Of a stretch of DNA of 64,000 nucleotides, positions 22,744 through 34,119 are shown piece by piece. The stretch lies in assembly GCA_020283715.1 (NCBI GenBank), contig JAIQCW010000062.1:1-64000 (forward strand), in the 5' to 3' direction. The translations under genes and the position numbers were made by a program. Numbering within the stretch: position 1 is the first letter of the stretch; each line of letters begins with the position of its first letter. Source of the stretch: Cytauxzoon felis. Lineage: Eukaryota > Apicomplexa > Aconoidasida > Piroplasmida > Theileriidae. The notes below the pieces were generated by a model, which was not told the origin of the DNA, ran no database searches, and saw only the letters and a program-made list of their open reading frames with translations.

Positions 22744-24021
22744 ATGTCGAGTTTGAGTAATGGTATATTTAGATCGTTGGATGAACCATCGACTGATTAT
22801 TTGAGGATTTCATCTGTTTTAAGTATAATATCGCATACAAATTTGATTTGTAAATATGTGAGTTTTTTATTTTTAATAAAATACTTTCATTCACATCAGG
22901 ACAGTATTACTCTGTATGAAATGTCTTTACTGAAATTATTAACAGAGATTACACAGGGTGGTAAGACTGAGATAAATAATGGTTTTATTAAACTTAAGCC
23001 TGGAAATGTAATTGGTGGTGAATATAAATTTACTTGTAGTGGATCTATGCCTTTGACGTATTATTTAGAGCCTCTGATATATTTATTACCATTGGCTTCT
23101 GGTGATGTTACTGTGATATTGACATTGGATTCCGAGACTAGTGAATATAATGATCACTATCCATCGTTGGAATGTTTTTGTAGTGTTGCCACGGTGTTAT
23201 TGAAGGAGATTGGATGTTCTGAAGTATCATTTAGATATAAGGAACCATATGAAGTTGTATTTCAATGTAATCCTGTTCGTAAAATTGAGCCATTGAACAT
23301 ATCCAAAGAGGGTAAAGTTAAACGTATACGTGGTACGGTACAAGTTAGGAATATACAGCCTGCTTTGGGTAAATCTATGATTATTGGTGCTAAAAGGATA
23401 TTGGATGTTGTATGTGATAATGTATGGATAGCCTTGGCATCACCACCTGGTAAATCTGATCCCACAATTAATATTTCACTAATAGCCGAGGGGTTGAATA
23501 ATTGTATTTATACTTCTGATGGTATCATGAAATCAAGTGAGAGTGATTTGAAGGTCAATTCCAACGCTGCTAGAATTTCCAATAATTCTAGCCTCGGTAA
23601 AATATTACAAATGGCTAATGGAAAGGTAAATGATGAAAGTACGGAACCTACATTAAGAGAGAGGATTGAATTGATTGGTGTAAATGTAGCTAAGCGTCTA
23701 TGTTCAGAGATTAAATTAGGTGGTGTATTTGATACTACACATCAACATTTACCTTTAATTTTCATGGCCTTATCTGGCGACCATCGTGTAAGTCAATTGA
23801 GACTTTCCAAATTAACAAAGTATACCACTGAAGTTTTAAGGAAGATTGAACGATATCTGAATGTTAAATTTAAATTCTATGAAGGTGGAAGTGGAGGGGG
23901 AGGAAGATCCGAACAAAGTGAGGAGGGTGGAGGATGTGAAGTTGAGGAGGAAGGTGGAGGCTCACTTTTGCTTAAATGCGTAGGAATTAATCATGTCAAT
24001 ATTAATATTTCCTCTTGGTGA
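22744..24021 (+). CDS. RCL1: RNA 3'-phosphate cyclase-like protein (18S rRNA processing)
   Basis: RCL1 is a nucleolar, catalytically inactive cyclase homologue that acts in early 18S pre-rRNA processing with Bms1. The frame starts MSSLSNGIFRSLDEPSTDYL. A 42-nt in-frame intron (22858-22899, GTGAGT..TCAG) probably removes 14 residues between LICKY and DSITLYEMSLL, leaving 411 residues. Family landmarks are YEMSLLKLLTEITQGG, INNGFIKLKPGNVIGG, LTYYLEPLIYLLPLASGDV and RIRGTVQVRNIQPALGKSM. The catalytic His region of true RtcA cyclases is not conserved, which fits RCL1. A Gly/Glu-rich linker (GGSGGGGRSEQSEEGGG) precedes the last strand. Confidence 0.88.
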   Translation: MSSLSNGIFRSLDEPSTDYLRISSVLSIISHTNLICKYVSFLFLIKYFHSHQDSITLYEMSLLKLLTEITQGGKTEINNGFIKLKPGNVIGGEYKFTCSGSMPLTYYLEPLIYLLPLASGDVTVILTLDSETSEYNDHYPSLECFCSVATVLLKEIGCSEVSFRYKEPYEVVFQCNPVRKIEPLNISKEGKVKRIRGTVQVRNIQPALGKSMIIGAKRILDVVCDNVWIALASPPGKSDPTINISLIAEGLNNCIYTSDGIMKSSESDLKVNSNAARISNNSSLGKILQMANGKVNDESTEPTLRERIELIGVNVAKRLCSEIKLGGVFDTTHQHLPLIFMALSGDHRVSQLRLSKLTKYTTEVLRKIERYLNVKFKFYEGGSGGGGRSEQSEEGGGCEVEEEGGGSLLLKCVGINHVNINISSW

Positions 24022-24135
24022 TTGAGGAATGAATTTCCAATTTTGTTGAGGTACAGTCTTAGTTGAGTTGAAGTTTAATATCATTTCCCGAGGTGATTTT
24101 GATCTGAATTTCCATCATCTGTCCATATTACCCAG

Positions 24136-24680
24136 AATGGTACGTTAGAAAAAAGATCCTAATAGCCAATGGAGTTCATTCACCAAATGGGTGGAATGTT
24201 GGTAAACATGATAATCCTAATGCTGATGCTGGAGCTGATGTTAATAGGATCGCCAACGCTATGAATAATGCTGAATATCAAAATAAAGCTCGTTGGTTTG
24301 TAAATAATACCATTCAAGATGCAATTACTAAGTGCCCAAATGATGCAGTTAAAGATGCTGGTATAGTGGATTTAGTTTTGTTTGGTGTCATCATAGTATC
24401 CTCTCTTTAACGCTGAATATTTAACATCCAGGGGTTTATAGAGCTGTAATTATCTTTGAATCCCATTCCTTAACTTGTTTCCATACCTTCCAGAGTTGTC
24501 ATTGCCAATCACAGGGAGAAGGCCACGCTTTATTGGTATACAAAACTAGATGAAAGTGGTAATAAAAGAGTATTGAAAAATCTATCAGCTGGTAATACTC
24601 CTTCAATTACTAATTTTGGCTCCGGTGAAAATGAAACTCGAGGTCAAGCTAAAAAATTTGCCAAGGCTAATTTACGTTGA
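24136..24680 (+). pseudogene. Array unit 1, degenerate multi-membrane family fragment
   Basis: Open but unstarted frames reading KKILIANGVHSPNGWNVG, then IVDLVLFGVIIVSSL-stop, then IANHREKATLYWYTKLDES and GQAKKFAKANLR-stop. The order (soluble Asn-rich part, membrane helix, strand, AKAN motif) is that of later units, but without a start codon and with two frame breaks. It is the first unit of the array, 115 bp after RCL1. Confidence 0.6.
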
Positions 24681-25866
24681 GGACCCTCTGTCAGATTTCC
24701 TCTATTCTCCACTCTTCAAATAAAACCTCAGTTGATCAATTGTTTTATCATACAACACAAGGTGGTAATTATCCTGAACTTACTCCTGCCAGTGGTGATA
24801 ATGAAGCTCCAGCTGCTCTTGATGCCAAGAAGGTTATTGATTTCCCTATTGCTGGAATGATTATGAAAATACTAAACGACAGAGGTGTCGGTGTTGCCAA
24901 GAGACTTGATCAATTTACAGAACTTTGGGACGGAACTGAAGCTAATTTTGTTAAAAATGTTGGTATCGTAGCTTTAAGTATATTTGGTTCAATGTTGGAA
25001 TATATTGGATCCAAAGTATGAGAACTTTCAAATAAAAGACATGCTCCTGGCCGCAAATCACGGAAATGTAACCGCCAATACAGATGCATATCATCAAAAT
25101 ATCTTAAGTGATAGTAATCTTACTGATGGTGAGGGTGAAACAGTTGTAGCCAATGCCATAAAGGCATTCAACAGAGAATTTAATCCCAACAATCTACAAG
25201 AAAGTAATCTTCCTGGTGGTGCTAATGATTTGAACATGACGAATATTACCATTGGTGCTTCTGTATCATCGGTATTCTTTGGAATTTTCCTAATCATTGC
25301 CATCTCATTCTTCATTTACATGAGGAAATTCTTTGATCTTGGAGGCCCAGATTATGTCAAGCCTAAAACATTTTCTATAATCTTCGGTGTTTTTACAGCT
25401 TCATTTATATTTATTCCTGTATTGATCGCTAATCAAATAGAAAAACCGGTTTTGAATAAAATAAGTAATCAAGCTACAAGTGCTCGTAAAGCTCAAGATC
25501 CTAATACTCAGGAGAAGGCTAAAATTGATTTTTCCAGACTTTTATGTATTATTGGCATTGCCGTTTTGATGTTATCTTTAAGATTTTTTGATGTTCCCAT
25601 ATTTGTTATTCCTGAGATATAATGAATCCCTCGTTTCTCCCCTGTTCCTCTTTACTTTCATTGTATCTACATCTGTACTTACCTTCGGAGGAATTGCGAT
25701 ATCAAGTGCCGCGGCAGCGATCCATCTTCACACTGAAGGAGCTGCTACAGGCGATGCCAATACTTGTAGTTTTATACTCCTTCTGCATAGCCTTATTGGA
25801 TATAATACAAGGTGCTAATGGTCCAGGTGGAAATACTATAGATGATAATTGGAGTAGGCCTCCACG
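24677..25866 (+). pseudogene. Array unit 2, frameshifted
   Basis: Segments in three frames: SSNKTSVDQLFYHTTQGG to VGIVALSIFG; then VQCWNILDPKYENFQ through ITIGASVSSVFFGIFLIIA and VLIANQIEKPVLNKIS; then RYNESLVSPLFLFTFIV and LTFGGIAISSA. Each segment aligns with the intact-frame unit at 25873-27099, so the three frames are pieces of one ancestral ORF with about two frameshifts. It has at least four membrane helices. Confidence 0.65.
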
Positions 25867-25872
25867 CAAAAA

Positions 25873-27099
25873 TTGGCACTGTACACATTTAGCCTTACCT
25901 CCATACTATGGACCATCGATCAATGTTGGAATATATTGCATCCATATTATTTGGATTTTAGTGTAATGTCCATGCTTTTATCAGTAAATAAAACATCAGT
26001 TGATACATTATTTGCTAATGATGGTACCACTCAAATAACTCACAAAACTAGTGATCCTGATGCTCAAACGGCTCTTGATAATAGGAAGAAGATTGATTTC
26101 GATACATCTGGAGCTATTGCAAAATATCTAAACGATGTTACTTCTGAGGGCGTACCATATATATTAAGAAAGGGGCGTAAGATAAAAGTATGGGAAGATG
26201 AAACAGAACATTCAAAAATAGATGGTCATACAAGTAGCTGTTATTTGAAATTCGTAATTGATTATTTTATCAAAATTACTAAACTAGAGAAGCTAACATC
26301 ACATTCATGCAAACTTATTTCATCAGGTTTTGTAGCTTTAGGTATATTTATCTTCCTCCTTTTATTAAGTTTAATTTTTGGGATATTTACAACTGCATTT
26401 CTTGACCTCAGAGATTCAGAGCTTTCAAATAAAATTAGAAATTTCGGAATTTTCTTAGCTCTCACATCCATATTTGTAATATTATCTGGAGTCCTAATTG
26501 CAAATCATAATGAAAGGTATCATCTTAAAGATGTCAACATTAAGTTGAAAACTACCGAAACTGCTACTGAACTTGACAAAACTGCAATCGCAACCTTAAA
26601 ATGGGCCGATGATACTGAACACCATAAATTCGATAAAGCTGTTCATATAGTTAGATCTAATATTGTGGCTGCATTTGGAGTTTGTTGTATAGTGCTGTCA
26701 TTCTTTATTGTGCTCATATTCAGCATTTTATTATTCTGTAGATATAATGAGTCTCTAGCTGCTCCCTTCTTCCTCTTTACTTTTATAGTCACCGTAACTG
26801 CTCTTACCTTCGCGGGCATTGCAATATCAAGTGCGATAGCGGTGTTCGTACTTTATAATAGAGGTGAAACTAAAAAAGCTGCTACAGAGGAAGCCAATAC
26901 TTGTAGTTGTATACTCCTTCCATCTTTTGATATTGATTTTGATCCTAAGACAGACATGGCGTACGTCATTGGACCAAACAGACGATGGTATAGATATCCT
27001 AATAGAACTCATGGAACTGGTGCTGGTCAGGCTAATAAAGATAATACTAGCCCCAGTGATTTTACGGATCACAAACATCAATTGTGGCACCCTACGTGA
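25873..27099 (+). CDS. Array unit 3, 408-codon open unit
   Basis: One of the longest intact frames of the array. It opens WTIDQCWNILHPYYLDFS, then MLLSVNKTSVDTLFANDG, a helix (FVALGIFIFLLLLSLIFG), SIFVILSGVLIANHNERYH, VRSNIVAAFGVCCIVLSFF, ESLAAPFFLFTFIVTVTAL and TFAGIAISSAIAVFVLYN, and ends HKHQLWHPT-stop. At least five membrane helices. The first ATG may not be a real start because the unit is entered from an upstream frame. It may be an exon or a surviving module of a decayed gene. The family is related to the Tpr/mtm-like genes by position and by a shared WSPI motif in sister units. Confidence 0.5.
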   Translation: MALYTFSLTSILWTIDQCWNILHPYYLDFSVMSMLLSVNKTSVDTLFANDGTTQITHKTSDPDAQTALDNRKKIDFDTSGAIAKYLNDVTSEGVPYILRKGRKIKVWEDETEHSKIDGHTSSCYLKFVIDYFIKITKLEKLTSHSCKLISSGFVALGIFIFLLLLSLIFGIFTTAFLDLRDSELSNKIRNFGIFLALTSIFVILSGVLIANHNERYHLKDVNIKLKTTETATELDKTAIATLKWADDTEHHKFDKAVHIVRSNIVAAFGVCCIVLSFFIVLIFSILLFCRYNESLAAPFFLFTFIVTVTALTFAGIAISSAIAVFVLYNRGETKKAATEEANTCSCILLPSFDIDFDPKTDMAYVIGPNRRWYRYPNRTHGTGAGQANKDNTSPSDFTDHKHQLWHPT

Positions 27100-28673
27100 G
27101 TACTCATCATTCCTTCCTGTGGACAATTGATCAATGTTTGAATATATTACAACCAAAATATGAATTTTGGCAATTGGATGGTTTGTTTGGTGCGGCTAAT
27201 AACTCTGCAGCATTGCCAACAGGAAAAAGATACACATGGGGTATACATAATCCGACTGAAGCCAGTGGTAAAGCTTCTGGTAATCCCACTAACGCAAATA
27301 TTAAGACACATGTAAATAAAGATACTGGCACTACAATTCAAGAAGGTACAGATTACAATGAAGTTTCAGAAGATGATGATAAATATCATAGAAAGGTCGC
27401 ATTAGCCGATAAATTAACTGATGATGTACAAAATCTTAAAAGTGTTTGGAAGAAAAATGGTGTACCATGGACGGATAATGTAATGAAACATCCTGTTATA
27501 ACTTCAACTGCTGTCGCTGGTATATCATTTTCAAGTATATTCCTTTGGTTACTCGTTGTATGGTTTGTGGAATCCCCTTATTCACCTGTATTCATCGGTA
27601 TAATATTCTCCATCCTCGGATTAATTCCCATTTTTACATGCCTAATTTCTGGAAATTATAATGATAAGAAGACACTTAAAAATAAGATTGATGGAAATCA
27701 GATATTTAAATATACACCCACTGGAAGCGAGACTGTTCAATTGCATAGATTTAATAAAAGTGGTACAACTAAACAATGGCAACAGGTAGGAACTGATCAC
27801 AGTGCTACTTCTCCTCTCCCTTATAATACTCTTCAGAATAATGATCATATAACAACTAAAAATGCATCGACTGCTCCAAATTTTGGTCCAGATTTTAGTA
27901 GTGGTTATAGTGTTGATAATATAATAAGGGCAAACATTATTGTATCATTTGGGATATTCTCTATTGTGATCGTGTTTGGATCTGTACTTTTATTTAGTTT
28001 TATTATATTTCGTAAGGATAAAAATTCTTTAGTTGCACCACTTTTTCTATTCACCTTCATTGCAACTACGTCTGTACTTACCTTCGGAGGAATTGCAATA
28101 TCGAGCGCCATAGCAGTATTTGTGCTATACAAGGGAGGTGGGCCTCAACAAGCTGCTACAGATAATGCCTATGCTAGTAGTTGGATACTCTTCATGTCTT
28201 TCATATTGATTGCATCTACTTCCATATCATTGGAAGATTTTCATATTGTACAAACTATTGGAGGCTTCCTCTTATTTGGATTTATTGCTGCCATAGTTTC
28301 CGCAACAACAGCAGACTCTGGCATAAAGAAATTATTTGATATTTATATTCCTGGCCCCAATCCAAATTCTGATGAGGATAGGAAGAAGAAAGAGGCTAAG
28401 AAGGGTAATGGTCATGATTGGTCTCCTATTGCTATGTTGGCGTATTCAATGAGTATTGTTTACTTCTTTACCATCGGATTTGACAAATATTCCCATACAT
28501 TTCTTCCTCATTTCTTCCTCTGGACCATCGATCAATGTTGGAATATATTACAGCCATTTTACCTCGGTTTTCAAATCCAAGGGATTTTCAGTGCCGCCAA
28601 TAATAAGACTGTTACAAATCCGGAAGGAAAAACATATACCTGGGGAACACACGATCCGAGTAATTCAAGCTAG
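27084..28673 (+). CDS. Array unit 4, 529-codon open unit joined to the start of unit 5
   Basis: Starts WTIDQCLNILQPKYEFWQL, then GLFGAANNSAALPTGKRYT, helices near residues 140-200 (VAGISFSSIFLWLLVVWFV, FIGIIFSILGLIPIF), a Gly/Asn-rich luminal part, IRANIIVSFGIFSIVIVFG, APLFLFTFIATTSVLTFGG, and an ISLEDFHIVQTIGGFLLFG segment. It then reads GNGHDWSPIAMLAYSMSIVYF, the motif shared with the Tpr/mtm-like genes (WSPFML, WSPIFML), and passes in frame into the next unit's WTIDQCWNILQPFYLGF before a stop. This shows that the units once formed longer reading frames. Confidence 0.5.
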   Translation: MAPYVSTHHSFLWTIDQCLNILQPKYEFWQLDGLFGAANNSAALPTGKRYTWGIHNPTEASGKASGNPTNANIKTHVNKDTGTTIQEGTDYNEVSEDDDKYHRKVALADKLTDDVQNLKSVWKKNGVPWTDNVMKHPVITSTAVAGISFSSIFLWLLVVWFVESPYSPVFIGIIFSILGLIPIFTCLISGNYNDKKTLKNKIDGNQIFKYTPTGSETVQLHRFNKSGTTKQWQQVGTDHSATSPLPYNTLQNNDHITTKNASTAPNFGPDFSSGYSVDNIIRANIIVSFGIFSIVIVFGSVLLFSFIIFRKDKNSLVAPLFLFTFIATTSVLTFGGIAISSAIAVFVLYKGGGPQQAATDNAYASSWILFMSFILIASTSISLEDFHIVQTIGGFLLFGFIAAIVSATTADSGIKKLFDIYIPGPNPNSDEDRKKKEAKKGNGHDWSPIAMLAYSMSIVYFFTIGFDKYSHTFLPHFFLWTIDQCWNILQPFYLGFQIQGIFSAANNKTVTNPEGKTYTWGTHDPSNSS

Positions 28674-29335
28674 TACTCCTAATGCTACTAATGCTAAAAC
28701 TGTTGAAGCAAATGATGATAAAAGTAAAAGGGTTGATGTTATAACTAAAGAACTTGAGAAGATACTTAATGACACAGATGATGGTGTTGGAGGGAAGCTT
28801 ATAGAAGCTTGGAATGATAAATGTACTGATCCTGTTAAAACATCTCTTATAATATCTTCTGAAATGGCAAATATGGCATTTAACGGTATATTCATTGGAT
28901 CGTTTATAATTTGGATTACGGATTCCTTCTCAATTTATGTATCAATCGGGGCCATCTTCTCTATCTTAACTATAATTTCTATATTTTCTGCCCTTTCAAA
29001 GGCGAATAATGAGTATAAGAGGAAGCTTAAGGATATAGAAATCACTAATGATAATTTTCAATACACTGTAACTACCGGCAATATGACATTATATGAAAGT
29101 AAAGATAGCAACAATGTTAAACGAGATGATAATGGTCAGCAAATTAGTGATAGAACTATAATCGATGCTAGATATGTTGAAGATGATAACCATTTTAAGA
29201 CAGCAGATGATAATAATGGACCAGAAGTACGAGTTACAAAAGATATTAGTGCTCAAACGGAAGGTATAGCAAAGGTTAATATTACTTCACTATTGGATAT
29301 TATTTTCGTTGTTAGGCGTGAAGATATTAAATATT
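28560..29335 (+). pseudogene. Array unit 5, frameshifted
   Basis: Begins GIFSAANNKTVTNPEGKTY, loses frame near 28670 (a single-base shift between HDPSNSS and TPNATNAKTVEANDD, which are adjacent in sister units), then continues GVGGKLIEAWNDKCTD, NMAFNGIFIGSFIIWITD, LTIISIFSALSKANNEY and DISAQTEGIAKVNIT to a stop. Same architecture as units 7 and 10. Confidence 0.6.
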
Positions 29336-29385
29336 AAATTATATTTCTCACCGGCGCATTATGGACTTGGGATCAATATAAGCAA

Positions 29386-31682
29386 ATGAGTGGAGGATGG
29401 TCACCACCAGAAATTCAAGTGGATATTAATGAAGGCACTAGTCTTACTGAAGTAGGTAAAGATAAAACTTATACCGAAGTTGGAGGCAAAATGATGAAAG
29501 TTACTAAGAAGGCAGATGTTGCAGGTTTCCAATTCTACATCCATGCATTACCAAATGGAGGACCATTTACATTGAAGAAGGATATAAAGAAAGGTACCAG
29601 TAATGCTGGCTCGTTAGATACTGATATTTCAAATGTATCTGAAGTGTATTATTATGTGAAGACATCTGAAAATAAAGGAGCGTTAAAGGTTAAGACCTCC
29701 AGTGATGCCAAGATATTTTATAGTACAACTATTAATACTAATAGCACATGGACAAAATATACGGGTACTGCTCCTGGTGATACTGATCAACAACTTAGTG
29801 ATCTTGTTAATGAAATTAAAGATCGTGTTGAGATTAAAATTGAGGACATTGGCAATTCATATAAATCACGTCCTACCACTGATGCTCCAAATATTGTCGT
29901 TACTTTAATCTCTGGATCCTCTTATAAAGGTTTTAAACATACTGTTACTGGAGCTATAAATCGTGTAACAATATACAATAATGTGATAACACAAATTAAT
30001 GCGACTGATCTTGCAAGTAAAAAATTCGTATATGTATATTATCATATGACTGAAGATCCTAATCTTCAGAAGCCATATTTAATATGTTTATCGAAGGATG
30101 GTCGAGCAGCTGCTGATCCTGAGAATAAATGGTATAAACGAAAACCAAATAGGATATGGGAAGATGTTTCTAGTGATACTACTTATAATAATATAGATCC
30201 AGGTACAATTGGTACAAAACTCGCAGAAAAACTCGGTAAAATTACTATTGCTGGTGATACAGGTTATACTAAACCTACTTACCAACATTACCTACTATTG
30301 ATAGCGGAACTCATGCTAATACAGTTGACATAAAAATTAACGAGACAAATGATGAATATGGTGGTTCTGAAAGGATTAAAGTCTTGACGTTTTCAGTTAA
30401 TCCTAAAGCAGGCTTCACGAGATATACTCACTATGTAAAGGGTTCTGCTGATGATAAATATAAAAAGATGACTGGAACTGTTTCATTCAAAAATGGAGGA
30501 AGCCCAATTAGTGGTATTACTGCAAATGATTCAAATATGTCTATGTATATCATGGAGGAACAAGTAACGATAAACCATTGTTGATAGCCATATGTAAGGA
30601 TAATGGTGGAGGTGAGGAATGGACATATTATAAAAATGATACTCCCAGTGACGCTGGTAGTACAAGTTGGTCTGAAGAAGGCGGTCTTAATAAAAATCCT
30701 GATACCGATGATAGGGATAAACTTTTAATGCATCTGGATAAATTAAATGATCAGGCAAATAGTCAAACTGTAATTCATATAGAGAAGACAGACGCTATTG
30801 GTACAAGTAGCCGTAGTTATACAACTGGTACAAAATCTGACACAAAAGCTATTACTGTTGAGAAGACGGAATATAACAGCAGTTCTCAAGATAATAAAGT
30901 ACCTCAAGGATATACAGCGTATGAACATAAACCCAATGGTGCTATCACTGGCACAATTATATTTAAACACAATGGAATTAAATTAGATGGAATAACTGAA
31001 AATAACGCTACTAAGATTTTTGTATATTATAGTAATTTTGATCCTGACCACGAATTTCCATTAATTGTTTGTGTGAAGAAATCAGATAGCACTCAGAAAT
31101 ATTACAAGCGGGGGAATGCATGGAAAGGTGATGATAATAATCTTAATGAAGTAGATCCAGAAAATCCAGGCACTCAAAATCTTCCTAAACTTAAAACTTC
31201 ACTTGATGAACTCAAAGTTATGTATGAGATTAAGCTTGAAAGGATTAATATTGGTGGTACGTACACAGCTACTTTTACTGGCAAGCAGGTTACCGTTCAA
31301 GCGCCTGATACTGATATTATTGGCTATAATGGGTATAAGCATACTATAAATGGTAATTTGAAAATTGAGAGAGTTACATATTTTAGTTCCCCTGTCAAAG
31401 GTATTGAAACTTTAGATAAAGGTACTCCTATAGAAAATGTCACTAGATTCTGGGTACTGTATGAGAAGAGTGATACTAATCTCACTAAACCTCTGATTTT
31501 ATGTTATAATAGTGGTACTAACAATTGGTATCATAAGGGTAAAAGGTGGAGAAGTGCTACAGAATTAAGTTCAATAGATGTACCAACAGCTCTTAGCGAA
31601 ATAACCAATAATGCTGTTAATAAGGCTACAGCTACATCTAAGCTCGATGCGATGGTTAGACAGGGTACTTTTAAAGAATTGA
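29386..31682 (+). CDS. About five tandem beta-rich repeats of a piroplasm-specific domain, with frame breaks
   Basis: Three consecutive frames (29386-30333, 30384-30584, 30578-31780) code for a repeat of about 130 residues. Each repeat has a G-[YF]-K-x-[YF]-x-H block (YKGFKHTVTGAINRVTIY, GYNGYKHTINGNLKIERV), a VYYHMTEDPN-like strand ending in KPYLICL or FPLIVCV, and a WYKR- or YYKR-type end with a downstream Trp. Frame breaks near 30270 and 30560 interrupt otherwise continuous homology, so it is a pseudogene or carries sequencing indels. I recall similar repeats in Theileria equi hypothetical proteins, but cannot verify this here. No signal peptide or ATG precedes the first repeat; the block is embedded in the membrane-unit array. 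Confidence 0.5.
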
Positions 31683-31683
31683 T

Positions 31684-32034
31684 ATGTTTTACAAAGACCT
31701 TAATTATCCAGAGAGAGCTGAGAAGATTGATTTATGGATTGTTGTCATTTGTGCTATGCCAAATCTTGCACTTGCGATAATGGATTTGGATTTTGCCAAT
31801 TGTGGGCCAGGGAAGAAGTGGAAAAAGTATGATAAAGATGACAAAAGTAAAGGTCTTGAGAAGAAGACTAAAGTCTATAGAGATTGGTATCATGCTGTAT
31901 GGTTTGGTGGAATTATATATTTAATTTGTCTTTACGTATTCTCCAGTGAATTACATTTGCTTAATGACTATTTTTTAACACTCTATCATATGGACAACCG
32001 ATCAATGTTGGAATATATTGGAGCCAGAATATAA
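31684..32034 (+). pseudogene. Array unit 6, Tpr/mtm C-terminal half
   Basis: Reads EKIDLWIVVICAMPNLALAI, DLDFANCGPGKKWKKYD and WYHAVWFGGIIYLICLYVF. The same order is found in the Tpr/mtm-like gene at the right edge (KKIDLWVQFTAAIPNFGVAI, SNCGPSGKHW, FWLAVIPYLLCIYIF). It then runs out of frame through the conserved unit-boundary block and stops. This ties the array to the Tpr/mtm-like family. Confidence 0.7.
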
Positions 32035-32800
32035 GCCATGGGCAATGCAAGGAATACTTGATGCAGCAAATAATCAAATTCAAGCACCAGAAGGAACACA
32101 ATATACTTGGAACAATGAAGCAGGTGGTTCTGTAACTGGTACTTATACAACTGTTATTGAGACTCAAGATAAAGGTAATAAGATATTTGTCAGAAATGTT
32201 AAAATAGTCGAGGAACTAAACGGTACAACCAATGGTGTTGGAGGGAAAGTTGGAATTGTTTGGGGTAGTGTTTCTGGAGCTAATTGGCATAAATTATGGA
32301 ATGAAAAACCATTTAATGTACCTGTTTGGATATTATCTGTTGTTGGAGGAATATTGGGTTTATTATTCATTATGGGGGTTATGATTATTTTTAAGATTGA
32401 TGAAGTTACGCCATTCTTTATTATTGGGATATCCTTATCTGTTTTAACTACAATCTCTATATTATCTCCTCTTCTACGTGCAAATAGCCAGGATAAGGTT
32501 TATCTTAAAAGGATAAACATAACTAGTTCTGTAAGTTATGAATACACCTCAATCAGTGAAATGACTTTGTATAACAGTAAAGATAGCGGCACTGTTAAAA
32601 CAGGTGGTGGTGCTTCACTTCAGAATCAAACTATAATTAATGCCACATATGTTACTACTGGTAACCATTTTAAGACAGCGAATAATAATAGTCCACCTCA
32701 AGTACAAGTTAAAGGTAGCATTACAACTAATATAAATGATCATGCAGAAGAACTAGCTAAGGCTAATATTATAGGTGTTGAATTATTATTCCTACATTTC
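32018..32800 (+). pseudogene. Array unit 7
   Basis: Reads EPEYKPWAMQGILDAANNQI, a GTQYTWNNE motif, GVGGKVGIVWGSVSG, a helix (VWILSVVGGILGLLFIMG), LTTISILSPLLRANSQDK, NNHFKTANNN-type strands and EELAKANIIGV, then joins the next unit out of frame. About three membrane helices. Confidence 0.6.
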
Positions 32801-32804
32801 TATG

Positions 32805-34068
32805 GACTATTGATCAATGTTGGAATATATTACAGCCTGAGTACAAGGATTTTAATGTTTTGTCCATGCTTTTATCAGCAAATAAAACATCAGTAGATGC
32901 ATTATTGAATACCAGTAATCAAAATATTACTGCTAAAACAGGTGCTAATCCAACTGTTACTCAAGCCAATAAAGATGCTCTTAAAGATAAGAAGAAGATT
33001 GATTTCCCTATAGCTGGAAAGATTGCAGGGAAACTTAATGATAATGATGAGGGTGTTGCAGAGAATCTTGCATTCAATAAAATGAATGGAACAGGTGCAG
33101 CTCAAGCTGTTAAAAATGCAGGTTTTGTAGCTTTAGGTATATTCGGTTTCATGTTGGTATTGGGCATAATTGTTGGGATATTTACAACTGCATTCCTTGA
33201 CCCTGGAGATTTAGAGCTTTATTATAAAATTATAAAATTAGGAATTTCCTTATCTCTCACATCCATCGTTGCAATATTCTCAGCCATATTAATTGCAAAT
33301 CAGAATGAAAAGTATCAGCTTAAAAATTCTACAATCAAGTTGAAAACGACGAGTACTAGTACCTCTGCTCTTAATGCACAAGAATTCCAAGGCTTAGGAT
33401 GGGCTGCTACAGGACATACATTTAATATTAGTGTTGATGATATAGTTAGGTCGGATATTGTGGCTGCTTTGGGAATTGGATGTATTGTTTTGTCATTATT
33501 TATCGTACTCGTATTTTCTATTGTACTTTATAAGAAGGCACCACAATCCCTCGCAGCTCCACTATTTCTATTTATATTCATTGTATCAGTTTCAGCTCTA
33601 ACCTTCGGAGGTATTGCGATATCGAGTGCAATAGCTGGGATATATATGTATGATCAACTAAAAGGAGACCCACCTAAACCTAATGAAACCCTTGTTAAAG
33701 CCTTAATTAGCAGTTGTGTACTCCTTCCATCTTTTATTGTATGTATTTTAGTCATTTTGTCAATGTTTATAGATGATTCGTACATTGACTCTACCATGAT
33801 TGGCTTTATCCTATTTGGATCCATCTCGGCAATAGTTTCCGCTATAACAGCAGACTCTGTTATAAAGAAATTATTTGACATTTATATTCCGGGTCTAGAG
33901 ACCGGTAGTGACCAGGAGGAGAAGGACAAGAAGGAGAAAGCTAAGAAAGATGCTAAGAAGGGTAATGGTCATGACTGGTCTCCTATTTTAATGTTGGCAT
34001 ATTCAATGAATGAACAATCATTCCAGCTATTCATAGGAAAAATCTTGAAAACCTTGAAGCAAAGATAG
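32805..34068 (+). CDS. Array unit 8, about 400-codon open unit
   Basis: Starts at the boundary block WTIDQCWNILQPEYKDF, then MLLSANKTSVDALLNTSN. Helices follow: FVALGIFGFMLVLGIIVG, LTSIVAIFSAILIANQNEK, IVAALGIGCIVLSLFIVL, APLFLFIFIVSVSALTFGG and CVLLPSFIVCILVILSMF. It reaches GNGHDWSPILMLAYSM and stops at 34068. It is the closest relative of unit 3 but retains the WSPI motif. The boundary block precedes the first in-frame ATG (32860). Confidence 0.5.
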
Positions 34069-34119
34069 ATTTAACAAGTTTGTCGCAGTTGCAGAATATT
34101 TAACGACTGAAGTTTAAGA

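Noticed and set aside
25622..25966. ORF reading NPSFLPCSSLLSLYLHLYL in the array
   Set aside because: It is the wrong frame of unit 2; the frame reading RYNESLVSPLFLFTF aligns with sister units.
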